From the NCBI GenBank assembly GCA_023260435.1, contig JALQVG010000090.1, forward strand, positions 1 through 38,399: a stretch of DNA of 38,399 nucleotides. Direction: 5' to 3'. Below the pieces are notes generated by a model, which was given only the letters and a program-made list of their open reading frames with translations, was not told the DNA's origin and searched no databases. Positions within the stretch are counted from its first letter, which is position 1. Each line of letters begins with the position of its first letter. Made by a program: the position numbers and the translations under genes. Positions 1 to 8,466 of this stretch are shown here, piece by piece. Origin of the DNA: Flavobacteriaceae bacterium. Its GTDB lineage: Bacteria; Bacteroidota; Bacteroidia; Flavobacteriales; Flavobacteriaceae.

Positions 1-1775
1 TGTGCTCCCCGAGATGGACACCGTTCCATGCTCTGGAGCCGTGACCACCGAGTAGGTTAATGTATCCCCGTCCACATCAGTGGCTGTCAGAGCTACCTCT
101 ACCGAAGTGTCTTCATCTGTAGTGGCGCTGGCTGTGGCTGATATGGGGACGTCGTTGACCGAAGTGATGATCAGGGTAACGCTCGATGTATTAGAGTCTA
201 CTAGTCCATCGCTAGCTTTAAACGTAAAGCTATCCGATCCATTGTAGTTAGCTTCTGGAGTGTAGGTAGCTATGCTCCCCGTGATGGACACTGTTCCATG
301 TTCAGGGGTGGTGACTACCGAGTAGGTTAAACTATCCCCATCTGCGTCAGTGGCGGTGAGTTGGATTTCTGCCGAAGTGTCCTCAGCTGTATTGGCGCTG
401 GCTGTGGTTGATATGGGGACATCGTTGACCGAAGTGATGATCAGGGTAACGCTCGATGTATTGGAATCTACTATTCCGTCGCTAGCTTTAAATGTAAAGC
501 TGTCTGACCCAAAGTAGTTAGCCTCTGGAGTATACGTCGCGGTGCTCCCCGAGATGGACACCGTTCCATGCTCTGGAGCGGTAACCACCGAGTAGGTTAA
601 TGTGTCTCCGTCCGCATCAGTGGCTGTCAGAGCTACCTCTACCGAAGTGTCTTCATCTGTAGTGACGCTGGATGTGGCTGAGATAGGAGCGTCGTTGACT
701 GAGGTGATGGTCAAGGTAACGCTCGATGTATTAGAGTCTACAAGTCCATCGCTAGCTTTGAACGTAAAGCTATCTGATCCGTTGTAGTTAACCTCTGGAG
801 TGTAAGTCGCTGTACTTCCCGTGATGGACACTGTTCCATGCTCAGGGGCGGTGACTACTGTAAATGTGAGTGCATCAGCGTCTGCATCAGTGGCTGTGAG
901 TTGGATTTCCACTGAGCTGTCTTCAGATGTAGTAGCGCTGACTGTTGAAGCAACAGGAGCTTCATTAACAGAAACAATAGTGATTGTTATTGAAGCTGTA
1001 TTTGAATCTAACGCTCCATCATTAGCTTTGTAGGTGAAACTATCTGATCCAGAGTAGTTTGCCTCGGGAGTATAGGTCGCTGTGCTTCCCGTTATGGACA
1101 CTGTTCCATGCTCTGGCGCAGTGACTACTAAGTAGGTTAAACTATCCCCGTCTGCATCAGTAGCTGTTAATGGTATATTTGCCTGAGCGTTTTTCAATAT
1201 TCTTGCAACTAAAGTAGACGTGACAGGAGCGTCATTAACCGAGGTGATGGTCAAGGTAATGCTCGATGTATTGGAGTCTACCGTACCATCATTGGCTTTG
1301 TAAGTGAAACTATCTGACCCAAAGTAGTTAGCTTCTGGTGTGTAGGTCGCTGTACTTCCCAAGATGGACACTGTTCCATGCTCTGGAGCAGAAACTAACG
1401 AATAAGTTAAGTCATCCTCGTCCACATCAGTGGCTGTGAGTTGGATCTCAACTGAGCTGTCTTCAGCTGTAGTGGCGCTAGCTGTGGTTGAGACAGGAAC
1501 ATCATTCACAGGTTCAATGGTGATTGTAACGGATCCAACATTGGAGTCAGCTAGCCCGTCATTGGCCTTAAATGTAAAGCTATCTGATCCATAATAGTTT
1601 TGATTAGGTGTATACGTAGCTATATTATCAGTAATGGTAACTGTACCGTTTTGAGGCAATACATCTACAAAAAATGAAAGGGGATTATTATCTGCATCTG
1701 TTCCAGACAAGTTGACAACCACAGATTCGTCTTCACTGGTACTAATCGAAATATTTTGGACAATCGGCGCAGAAT
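1..1775 (-). repeat. Exact 270-bp tandem repeat (90-aa cadherin-like units)
   Basis: The codon for the His (Asn in the first unit) of the conserved (H/N)GTV motif has its first base at 1650, 1380, 1110, 840, 570, 300 and 30, a constant 270-bp step with no indel. Each unit encodes the same frame: an N(D/S)AP-like start, an LTATDxDGD-like stretch, EHGTVSI, TYTPEANY, GSDSFT(F/Y)KANDG and a DSNT end. The first-translated unit (about 1510-1775) is the most diverged. Units near the window edge are very similar at DNA level, and 1-270 resembles 541-810 more than it resembles its neighbour 271-540. The array continues past the window edge. Confidence 0.95.
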
Positions 1776-4700
1776 TATCTAAATTTGAATTACAATAAAT
1801 TGTTAGATTGTCTAGATTCCAAGTATCAGTTGGATCGATTGCATTCATCACCGTGTAATACTTTATCCATCCATCTGATTGCACGACTTTTTTCAACCCA
1901 AAACCAATAATTCCCTCTTCATATTCATTCCCAGAATTGTCGTTTAAAATTGATAAATTAAAGTTCCTGTGTCCCCAATTTGAGGAGCTGTCATCATAAT
2001 TCCAAGAATAAATTGCATGTTCAATGGGTATTGTACTTTCTGCAGGTTTATTGGCCAGGTAGGCAAGATTTTCAGCAAAACCGTAAAACTCTGTATTGTT
2101 TTTTATCACTTGGTTAGAGTCTAATCTTTCCCATGGTGAATCAGTTTGAACCCCATTGATACTTAAGGAAAGATTATGTGTCAATCCACTATTATTTTGT
2201 GCAAGTGCATCTGCATATATCTGAGCTATCTCTGAAACTTCAGAACCTACACCTTGAAATGGAGGTAATCCCCTGGCAACTCTCTCTGAATTCAAAATAA
2301 ATAATCCTTTTTCCTGAATCGAGAGCAAAAACCATTTTTCAATTTTTTCACTCTCTGAACATATAATACCCCCATTGGGGCATACTTTGATTTTAAATTC
2401 TTCAGGTATTTCAAATGATTTATATGCTGGATAAACTGATGAATCAAGATTTCTAGCAGCTGTGAAGTTTGCTTCGATATCCGCAACACTAACAGTTACA
2501 GTAGAGCCCGACCATGCTCTATCATTAAATCCAGATGGAATAGGCAAATAATTATTGTTGTTATCTTCGTTATAGTCGTTTAACGCGGATTGATTTATTT
2601 GATTAAGCTTTGGACCACATACACATTCAATACACTCTTCATCAACTCTGTTTGAATAAATCAATTTTCTAACACCATCATACTGAACAGCGTAAAGATC
2701 TTGAAGTTGACTTTCAGGTTGCCTTTCTGACTCTAAAAATACCGGCTCAGGATTGATAAACACATTTTTAAGCTTGCCATTAACATAATTTTCATACACT
2801 ATAACGTTTGACCAATTAACTGGTGTTATCACATTATAGTCAATCTGATAAGTGCCGTCTATTATTTTTGTTTGATTCTTAAATAAATTAAAATTGTTGT
2901 CTGTTATATATTCTACTGCATCAGTGATTTTGGTTTTACCCAATTGGTTAACCTTGTTTTTATATAGGTCTATTACCTCTGAAGTCATGCTAAATGTGTC
3001 AGGACCATAGTAATCCCCGGCAACATATGTTCCCTCCTTGAAAAAACTCCATTTTTCAAAGAAATTGGTAAAATCTTTAGAAGAAGCTTTAGCAACTAAA
3101 TATGTGAAATTCAACATGGCGTGTTCTACTTCCAAATCATTTTCCGGCTTACGTGCTAAATCATGAACTTGGGGGTAGAAATCATCAATACCAAGGACCT
3201 TTGTACAATAAAGGTATAATTGCCAAAACATAGCCATCTTATCAGGAAGTTCATCGGCAAATGAATTATTTTCTACGAAAAAAGTATTCCAAGATTGTTC
3301 ATAACGTGTTCCAAAATTATCCGTGGGATTTAATTCCTTACTTAGTTCATGACCCAACTTTTCCACCCATGCATAATATGCAGAAATGTTACAGGTAGTT
3401 TCAGTTAGGTTACCCCAGTTTAACGCCTGCCTTATTTGCATACTGTGACCCCACTCATGGACAGTTCCAAAAAAATCGTCTTTAAAAAGAGTTGAATTAA
3501 AATTTTTATCCAATGTAGGAACACCCTCCCAACTACCATTGGTATCAGATACATTGAAAAATACAGCATAAGGTGAAGCGTATTTATATTTTTTATAGAC
3601 CCCTGCAATATGACTGTGATTTGGTATTTCTTTACCGGGTATATCGATATGTCCATGTATTTTTCTGGCTAGATAATTTAGCTCATCATACATATCTATG
3701 AGGTCCTTACCATTATCAGTTAATTCTTTAAAGCCGCTTAACGGAAATGTAATTTGTACGTAATCACCTATTACATCATAGTATGGGTATTGAGCGATAT
3801 CTAACAGGCCTGTCCACTCCTCCCTGTTTCGTACTCTTCCATCAAAATATCCATTAACTCTACCATACATAAAATGAAGCTGTGCCTCTGGTTCATTTTT
3901 GTAATCTTCACTCCAATACTGAACGTAAAACAATCCGTTTTGTTCCGCTTTAATTAGGTTGACCCCTTTTTTAAGCGAATAGTATACCTGTTGATCATCC
4001 AAGGGATTTACTCTTGTGTCGAAAACTGACGGATCATCTGCCTTATGTGGCCAAAAATCAACTTGCAACAGGTCAACATCTTGGTCAGAAACCACAAAAA
4101 TTTCATCATCTTTGTTGAGATAAATACCAGTTACATTACTGCACCTACTCTGAGGGTATATTTTAAGTTCATTGGAAACTTTTGAGGGGTGTCGATAGGC
4201 TTTATACGATTGAACCCTAAAATCGTGAGAGTATGACTGATTATATACCTCCTTTGCATAATTTTTAAAAAAATCATTATCAGAAATTGCATCAATCTGT
4301 TCCAATGTAACGCCCTCTTTAAGTTGCGTAAACATGCTATCAGAAAAAATAGTAGTTGGATCAAATGTAGACTGACTTGATTCCCAGAAATCAATTTCTG
4401 CAACGGTAACCATATTGTTCTGTCCAGAAATAAATTTAAATTCAACACTGGAAACATTAGGATAAGTATTACCTAAGTCAATAGTGTAATAGAAGTTCTC
4501 CTCTTCAGAGTAAGCTCTATTGAATTGAGTAAACCCATTTCCAACATTATTAAAAACCTCCTCACTTGAAGAGTCACTATAAATAACTTTGATTATTAAC
4601 TCCTTCCAGTGACCATCAACATCTACTACATCTGTTCTGGGGTAATAATCCAATTTACTCAGATTTGATGGAGATTCAAAGTTGTACTGAAGGGTTACTG

Positions 4701-4935
4701 GAAAAGTAGTTCCATCTTTAATACTGTGGTACTCAGTGCCAAGATCATTGTCGTAACTGCTGGCAGGGGAATATTTTGTGGAAGTACTTTGATTGCGGTA
4801 TTCGCTTGAAGTAGCTGATAATATCTTTATTTCCTTATGCCCAGCAGGTGAGATTGGTGTGGGTAACGTTTGGCCATACAATGATATTGCAACAAAAGAT
4901 GCTAAAAAATAAACTAAAAATTTACTAACCTTCAT
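1..4935 (-). CDS. Giant secreted M60-like metallopeptidase with CAP domain and cadherin-like repeats (C-terminus cut by window edge)
   Basis: The frame is open for 1645 codons from the ATG at 4935 to base 1 with no stop. Order of parts: signal peptide (about residues 1-21, ending near LYGQ); discoidin/F5-8C-like domain (about 28-165); M60/enhancin-type peptidase domain (about 190-650) with zinc motif HEWGH at 493-497 and a Glu at 512, which fits the family pattern HExxH(8-28)E; a Cys-rich linker (ECIECVCG); CAP/SCP domain (about 877-1045) with LNSER, a conserved His, AEN and NWGHR motifs; then cadherin-like (Big_9 type) repeats of 90 residues from about 1053 to the edge. M60 enzymes commonly cut mucin-type glycoproteins, so a surface or secreted glycoprotein-degrading role is likely but inferred. 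A T9SS tail, if present, lies outside the window. The ATG overlaps the TGA of the TetR gene upstream. The first 3 kb is AT-rich while the repeat part is less so. Confidence 0.85.
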   Translation of the reverse strand, partial: MKVSKFLVYFLASFVAISLYGQTLPTPISPAGHKEIKILSATSSEYRNQSTSTKYSPASSYDNDLGTEYHSIKDGTTFPVTLQYNFESPSNLSKLDYYPRTDVVDVDGHWKELIIKVIYSDSSSEEVFNNVGNGFTQFNRAYSEEENFYYTIDLGNTYPNVSSVEFKFISGQNNMVTVAEIDFWESSQSTFDPTTIFSDSMFTQLKEGVTLEQIDAISDNDFFKNYAKEVYNQSYSHDFRVQSYKAYRHPSKVSNELKIYPQSRCSNVTGIYLNKDDEIFVVSDQDVDLLQVDFWPHKADDPSVFDTRVNPLDDQQVYYSLKKGVNLIKAEQNGLFYVQYWSEDYKNEPEAQLHFMYGRVNGYFDGRVRNREEWTGLLDIAQYPYYDVIGDYVQITFPLSGFKELTDNGKDLIDMYDELNYLARKIHGHIDIPGKEIPNHSHIAGVYKKYKYASPYAVFFNVSDTNGSWEGVPTLDKNFNSTLFKDDFFGTVHEWGHSMQIRQALNWGNLTETTCNISAYYAWVEKLGHELSKELNPTDNFGTRYEQSWNTFFVENNSFADELPDKMAMFWQLYLYCTKVLGIDDFYPQVHDLARKPENDLEVEHAMLNFTYLVAKASSKDFTNFFEKWSFFKEGTYVAGDYYGPDTFSMTSEVIDLYKNKVNQLGKTKITDAVEYITDNNFNLFKNQTKIIDGTYQIDYNVITPVNWSNVIVYENYVNGKLKNVFINPEPVFLESERQPESQLQDLYAVQYDGVRKLIYSNRVDEECIECVCGPKLNQINQSALNDYNEDNNNNYLPIPSGFNDRAWSGSTVTVSVADIEANFTAARNLDSSVYPAYKSFEIPEEFKIKVCPNGGIICSESEKIEKWFLLSIQEKGLFILNSERVARGLPPFQGVGSEVSEIAQIYADALAQNNSGLTHNLSLSINGVQTDSPWERLDSNQVIKNNTEFYGFAENLAYLANKPAESTIPIEHAIYSWNYDDSSSNWGHRNFNLSILNDNSGNEYEEGIIGFGLKKVVQSDGWIKYYTVMNAIDPTDTWNLDNLTIYCNSNLDNSAPIVQNISISTSEDESVVVNLSGTDADNNPLSFFVDVLPQNGTVTITDNIATYTPNQNYYGSDSFTFKANDGLADSNVGSVTITIEPVNDVPVSTTASATTAEDSSVEIQLTATDVDEDDLTYSLVSAPEHGTVSILGSTATYTPEANYFGSDSFTYKANDGTVDSNTSSITLTITSVNDAPVTSTLVARILKNAQANIPLTATDADGDSLTYLVVTAPEHGTVSITGSTATYTPEANYSGSDSFTYKANDGALDSNTASITITIVSVNEAPVASTVSATTSEDSSVEIQLTATDADADALTFTVVTAPEHGTVSITGSTATYTPEVNYNGSDSFTFKASDGLVDSNTSSVTLTITSVNDAPISATSSVTTDEDTSVEVALTATDADGDTLTYSVVTAPEHGTVSISGSTATYTPEANYFGSDSFTFKASDGIVDSNTSSVTLIITSVNDVPISTTASANTAEDTSAEIQLTATDADGDSLTYSVVTTPEHGTVSITGSIATYTPEANYNGSDSFTFKASDGLVDSNTSSVTLIITSVNDVPISATASATTDEDTSVEVALTATDVDGDTLTYSVVTAPEHGTVSISGST

Positions 4936-5510
4936 TCTTGAATTATTAATCTGATAAATGCCTCTTTTCTATTATCTAAGACTTTTTGATACTCAATATT
5001 TGATATGCCCAATAACTTAGGCCCCATGGAATTCATTAAAATTGGATAATTTAGAAAGGCCACAAACAATAGTAGAATCTGCCTAGAATCCTCAATTTTT
5101 ATTTGGTTGTTTTTAATCCCGGATTCGAATAATCGCAACAGTTTTTTTAAAGTAACAAAGTCAATATTCTTCTCAATTTGTTCATTGAGTTCAATATTTT
5201 GATGAGTAGCCACATAGACTTGTCTAAATGGAAATTTCAATGTGTATTTCTGATGTATTTCAAAAATGGATCTAATCTTATTTGATAACTCTTCATCTCC
5301 ATCCAGAATCTCAGTAATCAAATTATCCCTTTCAGTTCGAGTTTCACGAATGATAGTCAGTAATAATTGGTCAACACTTTTGAAATAATAGTATATAAGC
5401 GGTCGTTTAACCCCAGCAAAATCTGCTATATCATTTGAGGTTGAATCAAATTTGCCTTTTACAAAAAGAAGTTCAATCGCTGATTTCTTTATTTTTTCTA
5501 GAGAATTCAA
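4932..5510 (-). CDS. TetR/AcrR-family transcriptional regulator
   Basis: 192 residues. The N-terminal helix-turn-helix is typical of TetR: KIKKSAIELLFVKG, then SNDIADFAGVKRPLIYYYFKS (about 8-47). The rest is a helical ligand-binding and dimer domain with no recognisable ligand signature. The only usable start is TTG at 5510, because an in-frame TAA lies four codons upstream and there is no ATG nearby. The stop overlaps the ATG of the giant M60/CAP gene (ATGA), so the two are very probably co-transcribed and translationally coupled. A perfect palindrome just upstream (5542-5555) is a good operator candidate, suggesting autoregulation and control of the surface protein. The ligand is unknown. 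Confidence 0.88.
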   Translation of the reverse strand: MNSLEKIKKSAIELLFVKGKFDSTSNDIADFAGVKRPLIYYYFKSVDQLLLTIIRETRTERDNLITEILDGDEELSNKIRSIFEIHQKYTLKFPFRQVYVATHQNIELNEQIEKNIDFVTLKKLLRLFESGIKNNQIKIEDSRQILLLFVAFLNYPILMNSMGPKLLGISNIEYQKVLDNRKEAFIRLIIQE

Positions 5511-5518
5511 AGTGAAAA

Positions 5519-5555
5519 TTTACATTTTTGTAAAAATAGTAAATAGTTAACTATT
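5519..5555 (-). promoter_or_regulatory. Candidate TetR operator/promoter region
   Basis: There is a perfect 14-bp palindrome AATAGTTAACTATT at 5542-5555 and a second inverted repeat TTTACA-TTTT-TGTAAA at 5519-5534. Read on the minus strand, TATTTTTA (5531-5538) is one base off the Bacteroidota -7 box TAnnTTTG. The palindrome would then sit between the -33 and -7 regions, where a repressor would block transcription. The leader to the TTG start would be about 14 nt, similar to other promoters in this window. The assignment is inference. Confidence 0.45.
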
Positions 5556-5937
5556 ACCTAGAATAAATTAAATCTACTCGTTTAGTAAATTAGATAACGC
5601 TCTTGATAATTAGCGTTCTTACAAATAGAATTAAATATGATAATGCTCACCCAAAGGTTTTGATTATTGGTGAAACTCATTAAAATAATGTCATATTTTG
5701 AGCTAGTGAACAAAGGCCAAAAAGGTTATCTAGTAATATTACTCAACCATTCCTCAAGAAAAATTTTACTTTAAACCAAGGTGGTCTAATAGATTAAAAG
5801 AGTTGGAATTTTTTGGGTTTTTTCGAAATAGCAGAAAACGGAAAGCCATAGATAACCGACTTGTTTGTCATCTTGCATAACTAGACAAACCCGATTAAAA
5901 AATAATTACAGCACGAAAACTGTACAAAAAACAGTTT
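5556..5937. other. AT-rich intergenic stretch without recognisable gene
   Basis: No convincing reading frame on either strand. I see only weak structure: AACGCT/AGCGTT arms around 5596-5617, GTTTGTC/GACAAAC arms around 5869-5891, and AAACTGT/ACAGTTT arms around 5917-5938. None has the stem strength plus T-run of the clear terminators elsewhere here. It separates the accessory TetR/M60 block from tRNA-Leu. Confidence 0.5.
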
Positions 5938-5981
5938 AAAAAAATAAAGCCTCTTGATAATCAACTGATTAAAAAGAGGCT
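5938..5981 (-). terminator. Rho-independent terminator after tRNA-Leu
   Basis: Arms AGCCTCTT (5948-5955) and AAGAGGCT (5974-5981) form an 8-bp stem. On the minus strand it is followed by a T-rich run (5938-5947). It lies immediately 3' of tRNA-Leu. Confidence 0.8.
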
Positions 5982-5984
5982 CTG

Positions 5985-6064
5985 TACCTTGGGTGGGAAT
6001 CGAACCCACACTCCGAAGAACTGGATTTTGAATCCAGCGCGTCTACCAATTCCGCCACCAAGGC
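5985..6064 (-). tRNA. tRNA-Leu(CAA)
   Basis: About 80 nt on the minus strand without encoded CCA. Acceptor arm GCCTTGG pairs with CCAAGGT (one G-U at the end). The D-arm is GGCGGAATTGGTAGACGC. The anticodon stem CTGGA/TCCAG encloses loop TTCAAAA, giving anticodon CAA. An extended variable arm typical of class II tRNA follows, then T-arm GTGGG-TTCGAAT-CCCAC and discriminator A. It reads UUG leucine codons. Confidence 0.95.
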
Positions 6065-6077
6065 AAATTTGTGGAGG

Positions 6078-6085
6078 CAAAAGTA
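6078..6085 (-). promoter_or_regulatory. -7 box of tRNA-Leu promoter
   Basis: On the minus strand this reads TACTTTTG, an exact match to the Bacteroidota TAnnTTTG -7 element. The expected start of transcription falls about 7 nt before the first tRNA base. I do not see a clean -33 TTTG at the usual spacing. Confidence 0.6.
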
Positions 6086-6124
6086 AAAAGAAAAATCAAT
6101 TACGGCATTAAAATTCAAAGAATA

Positions 6125-6158
6125 TTTGAGGGGTGTCCCAAATAAATGTCTATTTTTG
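6125..6158 (+). promoter_or_regulatory. Promoter of prs operon (TTTG-N22-TATTTTTG)
   Basis: TTTG at 6125-6128 and TATTTTTG at 6151-6158 match the Bacteroidota primary sigma factor -33/-7 elements with a 22-nt spacer. The transcript would start near 6166, about 40 nt before the prs ATG. Confidence 0.6.
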
Positions 6159-6207
6159 CCACTCTAAAAAAGAAAGAAGTACAACCTATTGAACCGCAGC
6201 GTATTCC

Positions 6208-7149
6208 ATGCCTAACTCCATGCCAGAACCAAAGATATTTGCCTGTACTCAGAGTCAAGAACTCGGAGAAAAAATAGCACGCTCATATGGTTTACCCATG
6301 GGAAATGTCGCATTTTCACGCTATTCGGATGGTGAATACCAACCTTCTTTTGAGGAGTCTGTACGCGGATCACGTGTATTTGTGGTGGGATCTACACATC
6401 CAACAGCGGAGCACTTGATGGAACTGTTGTTGATGTTGGATGCAGCCAAAAGGGCTTCAGCTAGACATATCACCGCCGTGATGCCCTATTTTGGATGGGC
6501 AAGGCAGGACAGAAAAGACAAACCAAGGGTACCTATTGCTGCCAAATTAGTGGCCAAGATGTTGGAAGCCGCAGGAGCGACGCGCATCATCACTATGGAT
6601 TTACACGCAGATCAAATTCAAGGTTTTTTTGAAATACCAGTAGACCACTTATTCGGTTCAACCCTATTTTTACCATACTTACAACAGCTCAATTTAGAGA
6701 ACCTCACTATAGCCTCACCGGATATGGGTGGATCAAAAAGAGCCTACTCCTACTCAAAAGCTTTGGAGTCTGATGTGGTGATTTGCTATAAGCAACGCGA
6801 AAAAGCCAATGTGATTGCTCACATGGAACTTATCGGGGAAGTGACCGGTAAAAATGTAGTGTTGGTCGATGATATGGTGGATACTGCCGGAACCTTGACC
6901 AAAGCAGCTGACTTAATGATGGAACGCGGAGCTTTGAGTGTTCGCGCCATCACCACACACGCTATTTTATCAGGCAATGCCTACGAGCGCATTGAGAAAT
7001 CAGCATTGTTGGAATTAATTGTCACCGATTCCATTCCATTGAAGCAAACCTCACCCAAAATCAGGGTGATCGAGTCGGCTAAATTATTTGCCGACGTGAT
7101 GAAGAGTGTTCAGGAGAACCAATCGATCTCTTCAAAATTTATCATGTAA
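6208..7149 (+). CDS. prs: Ribose-phosphate pyrophosphokinase
   Basis: 313 residues, full family length. It makes PRPP from ribose 5-phosphate and ATP, feeding purine, pyrimidine, histidine, tryptophan and NAD synthesis in the cytoplasm. Visible signatures: the flexible-loop region with WARQDRK, the metal/ATP-binding segment around MDLHADQIQGFF, and the PRPP-binding loop VLVDDMVDTAGT (Asp pair at about 221-222). The start could be the first ATG or Met5 (MPEPKIF); the latter resembles other family members more closely, and the difference is small. It is followed after 16 nt by the L25 gene, so the two probably form one transcript ending at the terminator at 7823. Confidence 0.97.
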   Translation: MPNSMPEPKIFACTQSQELGEKIARSYGLPMGNVAFSRYSDGEYQPSFEESVRGSRVFVVGSTHPTAEHLMELLLMLDAAKRASARHITAVMPYFGWARQDRKDKPRVPIAAKLVAKMLEAAGATRIITMDLHADQIQGFFEIPVDHLFGSTLFLPYLQQLNLENLTIASPDMGGSKRAYSYSKALESDVVICYKQREKANVIAHMELIGEVTGKNVVLVDDMVDTAGTLTKAADLMMERGALSVRAITTHAILSGNAYERIEKSALLELIVTDSIPLKQTSPKIRVIESAKLFADVMKSVQENQSISSKFIM

Positions 7150-7165
7150 TTTTTAAACCACAATA

Positions 7166-7804
7166 ATGAAATCAATTACCATCAAAGGATCAGAAAGAGA
7201 AAGCGTGGGCAAAAAGGCAACGAAGGCCCTACGTAATGCTGGAAAGGTTCCTTGCGTTATTTACGGAGGGGATAAGCCATTGCACTTTTCAGCGGACGAA
7301 AAATCGTTCAAAAACTTAGTGTACACCCCCAACGCATACACCGCGGTAATTGACCTAGGTGCTGCTGGGAAATTTGACGCTGTTTTGCAAGACATTCAGT
7401 TTCACCCAGTAACCGATGCTATTGTACACGTAGATTTCTACCAATTATTCGAAGACAAGCCAGTAACCATGAAGATCCCTGTTCAATTGGTGGGGAACTC
7501 TCCAGGGGTACGCAGCGGTGGGCGTTTGGATTTCAGAATCCGTCGCTTGACCATCAAAGCGCTTCCAGCAAAACTTCCAGATTTCTTCAACGTAGATATT
7601 TCTAAATTGAAAATTGGTGGAAACATTTCTGTAGGCAGCCTATTGTCTGACGACTACACCATCATGCACCCTGCATCAAACATCATCGTACAAGTGAAAG
7701 CTTCCAGAACTTCTGGTAAAGGCGGAGCTGACGATGAGGATGAGGAAGAAGAAGGTGCTGAAGAAGCTCCAGCTGCTGAGGCTACTGAGGCTGCAGCGGA
7801 ATAA
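7166..7804 (+). CDS. rplY: 50S ribosomal protein L25/general stress protein Ctc
   Basis: 212 residues. It is the long two-domain Ctc/TL5 form: an N-terminal 5S-rRNA-binding L25 domain (about 1-90, ending near VHVDFYQL), a C-terminal TL5-type beta domain (about 95-180), and a very acidic, Ala/Glu-rich tail (about 190-212). The short L25 found in enterobacteria lacks the C-terminal domain. It binds 5S rRNA in the large subunit. The neighbours prs upstream and pth downstream form a familiar bacterial arrangement (prs-ctc-pth). A strong terminator follows. Confidence 0.95.
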   Translation: MKSITIKGSERESVGKKATKALRNAGKVPCVIYGGDKPLHFSADEKSFKNLVYTPNAYTAVIDLGAAGKFDAVLQDIQFHPVTDAIVHVDFYQLFEDKPVTMKIPVQLVGNSPGVRSGGRLDFRIRRLTIKALPAKLPDFFNVDISKLKIGGNISVGSLLSDDYTIMHPASNIIVQVKASRTSGKGGADDEDEEEEGAEEAPAAEATEAAAE

Positions 7805-7822
7805 TCAAATCCGATTCATTTT

Positions 7823-7858
7823 AAGCGCCTGGGGAATTCCTCAGGCGCTTTTTTTTTA
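7823..7858 (+). terminator. Rho-independent terminator after rplY
   Basis: Stem arms AAGCGCCTG (7823-7831) and CAGGCGCTT (7842-7850) are followed by eight T residues (7851-7858). It separates prs-rplY from pth. Confidence 0.92.
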
Positions 7859-7881
7859 CTTTTACGCGAGTCAATAGCAGT

Positions 7882-8466
7882 ATGAAGAAATTTTTAGTGG
7901 TAGGACTGGGGAACATAGGCCCCGAATATGCCGAAACCCGACACAACATCGGATTTAGGGTAGCGGATCAACTGGTAAAAGATTTGGGCGGCAGCTTTGA
8001 ATCCCAAAAACTGGGCAGTGTCGCTTGGACGAAACTCAAAGGCCAATCCATCGTGGTGCTCAAACCAAACACCTACATGAACCTCAGCGGAAAATCAGTC
8101 AACTACTGGATGCAACAGGAAAAAATCCCCTTGGAACAGATACTGGTCATCACCGATGACATTCACCTTCCCTTTGGTACTTTTCGCATCAAGGCCAGCG
8201 GAACTCATGGTGGCCACAATGGACTGCGCCATATTCAAGAAACACTCAATACAGCGCAATACGATCGATTTAGGTTTGGTGTAGGCGCTGAGTTTGGTGC
8301 AGGAAAACAAGTGGACTACGTATTAGGACAGTGGACAGCTCATGAACAAATCGGGTTAGCTATACGCATGGATAGCGCCGTTGAGGCGATTAAAACCTGG
8401 GCACTTGAAGGGTCTAGCAGAGCGATGAACCGATTCAATGGACCCATGCCTGAACCAGGCGTTTAA
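7882..8466 (+). CDS. pth: Peptidyl-tRNA hydrolase
   Basis: 194 residues, normal length for bacterial Pth. It releases tRNA from peptidyl-tRNA that drops off ribosomes. Key residues are visible: VVGLGN with N11, the catalytic His21 in ETRHNIGF, KPNTYMNLSG with Asn63/Asn67, and the TDDIHLPFG segment with Asp93. The substrate-binding stretch GTHGGHNGLRHI is also intact. It starts 24 nt after the rplY terminator, so it probably has its own promoter; TACTTTTA at 7857-7864 is near-consensus. Its stop overlaps, on the opposite strand, the stop of the lipoprotein gene by 4 bp. Confidence 0.96.
   Translation: MKKFLVVGLGNIGPEYAETRHNIGFRVADQLVKDLGGSFESQKLGSVAWTKLKGQSIVVLKPNTYMNLSGKSVNYWMQQEKIPLEQILVITDDIHLPFGTFRIKASGTHGGHNGLRHIQETLNTAQYDRFRFGVGAEFGAGKQVDYVLGQWTAHEQIGLAIRMDSAVEAIKTWALEGSSRAMNRFNGPMPEPGV

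Noticed and set aside
602-1033. Two open frames on the plus strand (602-787 and 821-1033), repetitive Val/Ser/Thr-rich
   Set aside because: They are antisense to the in-frame cadherin-like repeats; the repeat period and protein motifs belong to the minus strand.
1-1775. Regular repeats considered as a CRISPR or non-coding satellite
   Set aside because: The unit is 270 bp, coding, in one frame, with no spacer structure or cas genes.
2292-4457. Short minus-strand frames at 2292-2489, 3432-3656 and 4131-4457, suggesting a broken gene
   Set aside because: The frame starting at 4935 stays open through all of them with recognisable M60 and CAP motifs; these are off-frame shadows.
5596-5617. AACGCT/AGCGTT inverted repeat as a terminator
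   Set aside because: Only a 6-bp stem with a 10-nt AT loop and no T-run on either strand.
5770-5800. AACCAAGGTGGT near 5775 as a possible partial copy of tRNA-Leu (attachment site)
   Set aside because: Only about ten bases match a tRNA-Leu end and the flanks diverge, so it is not a credible att repeat.
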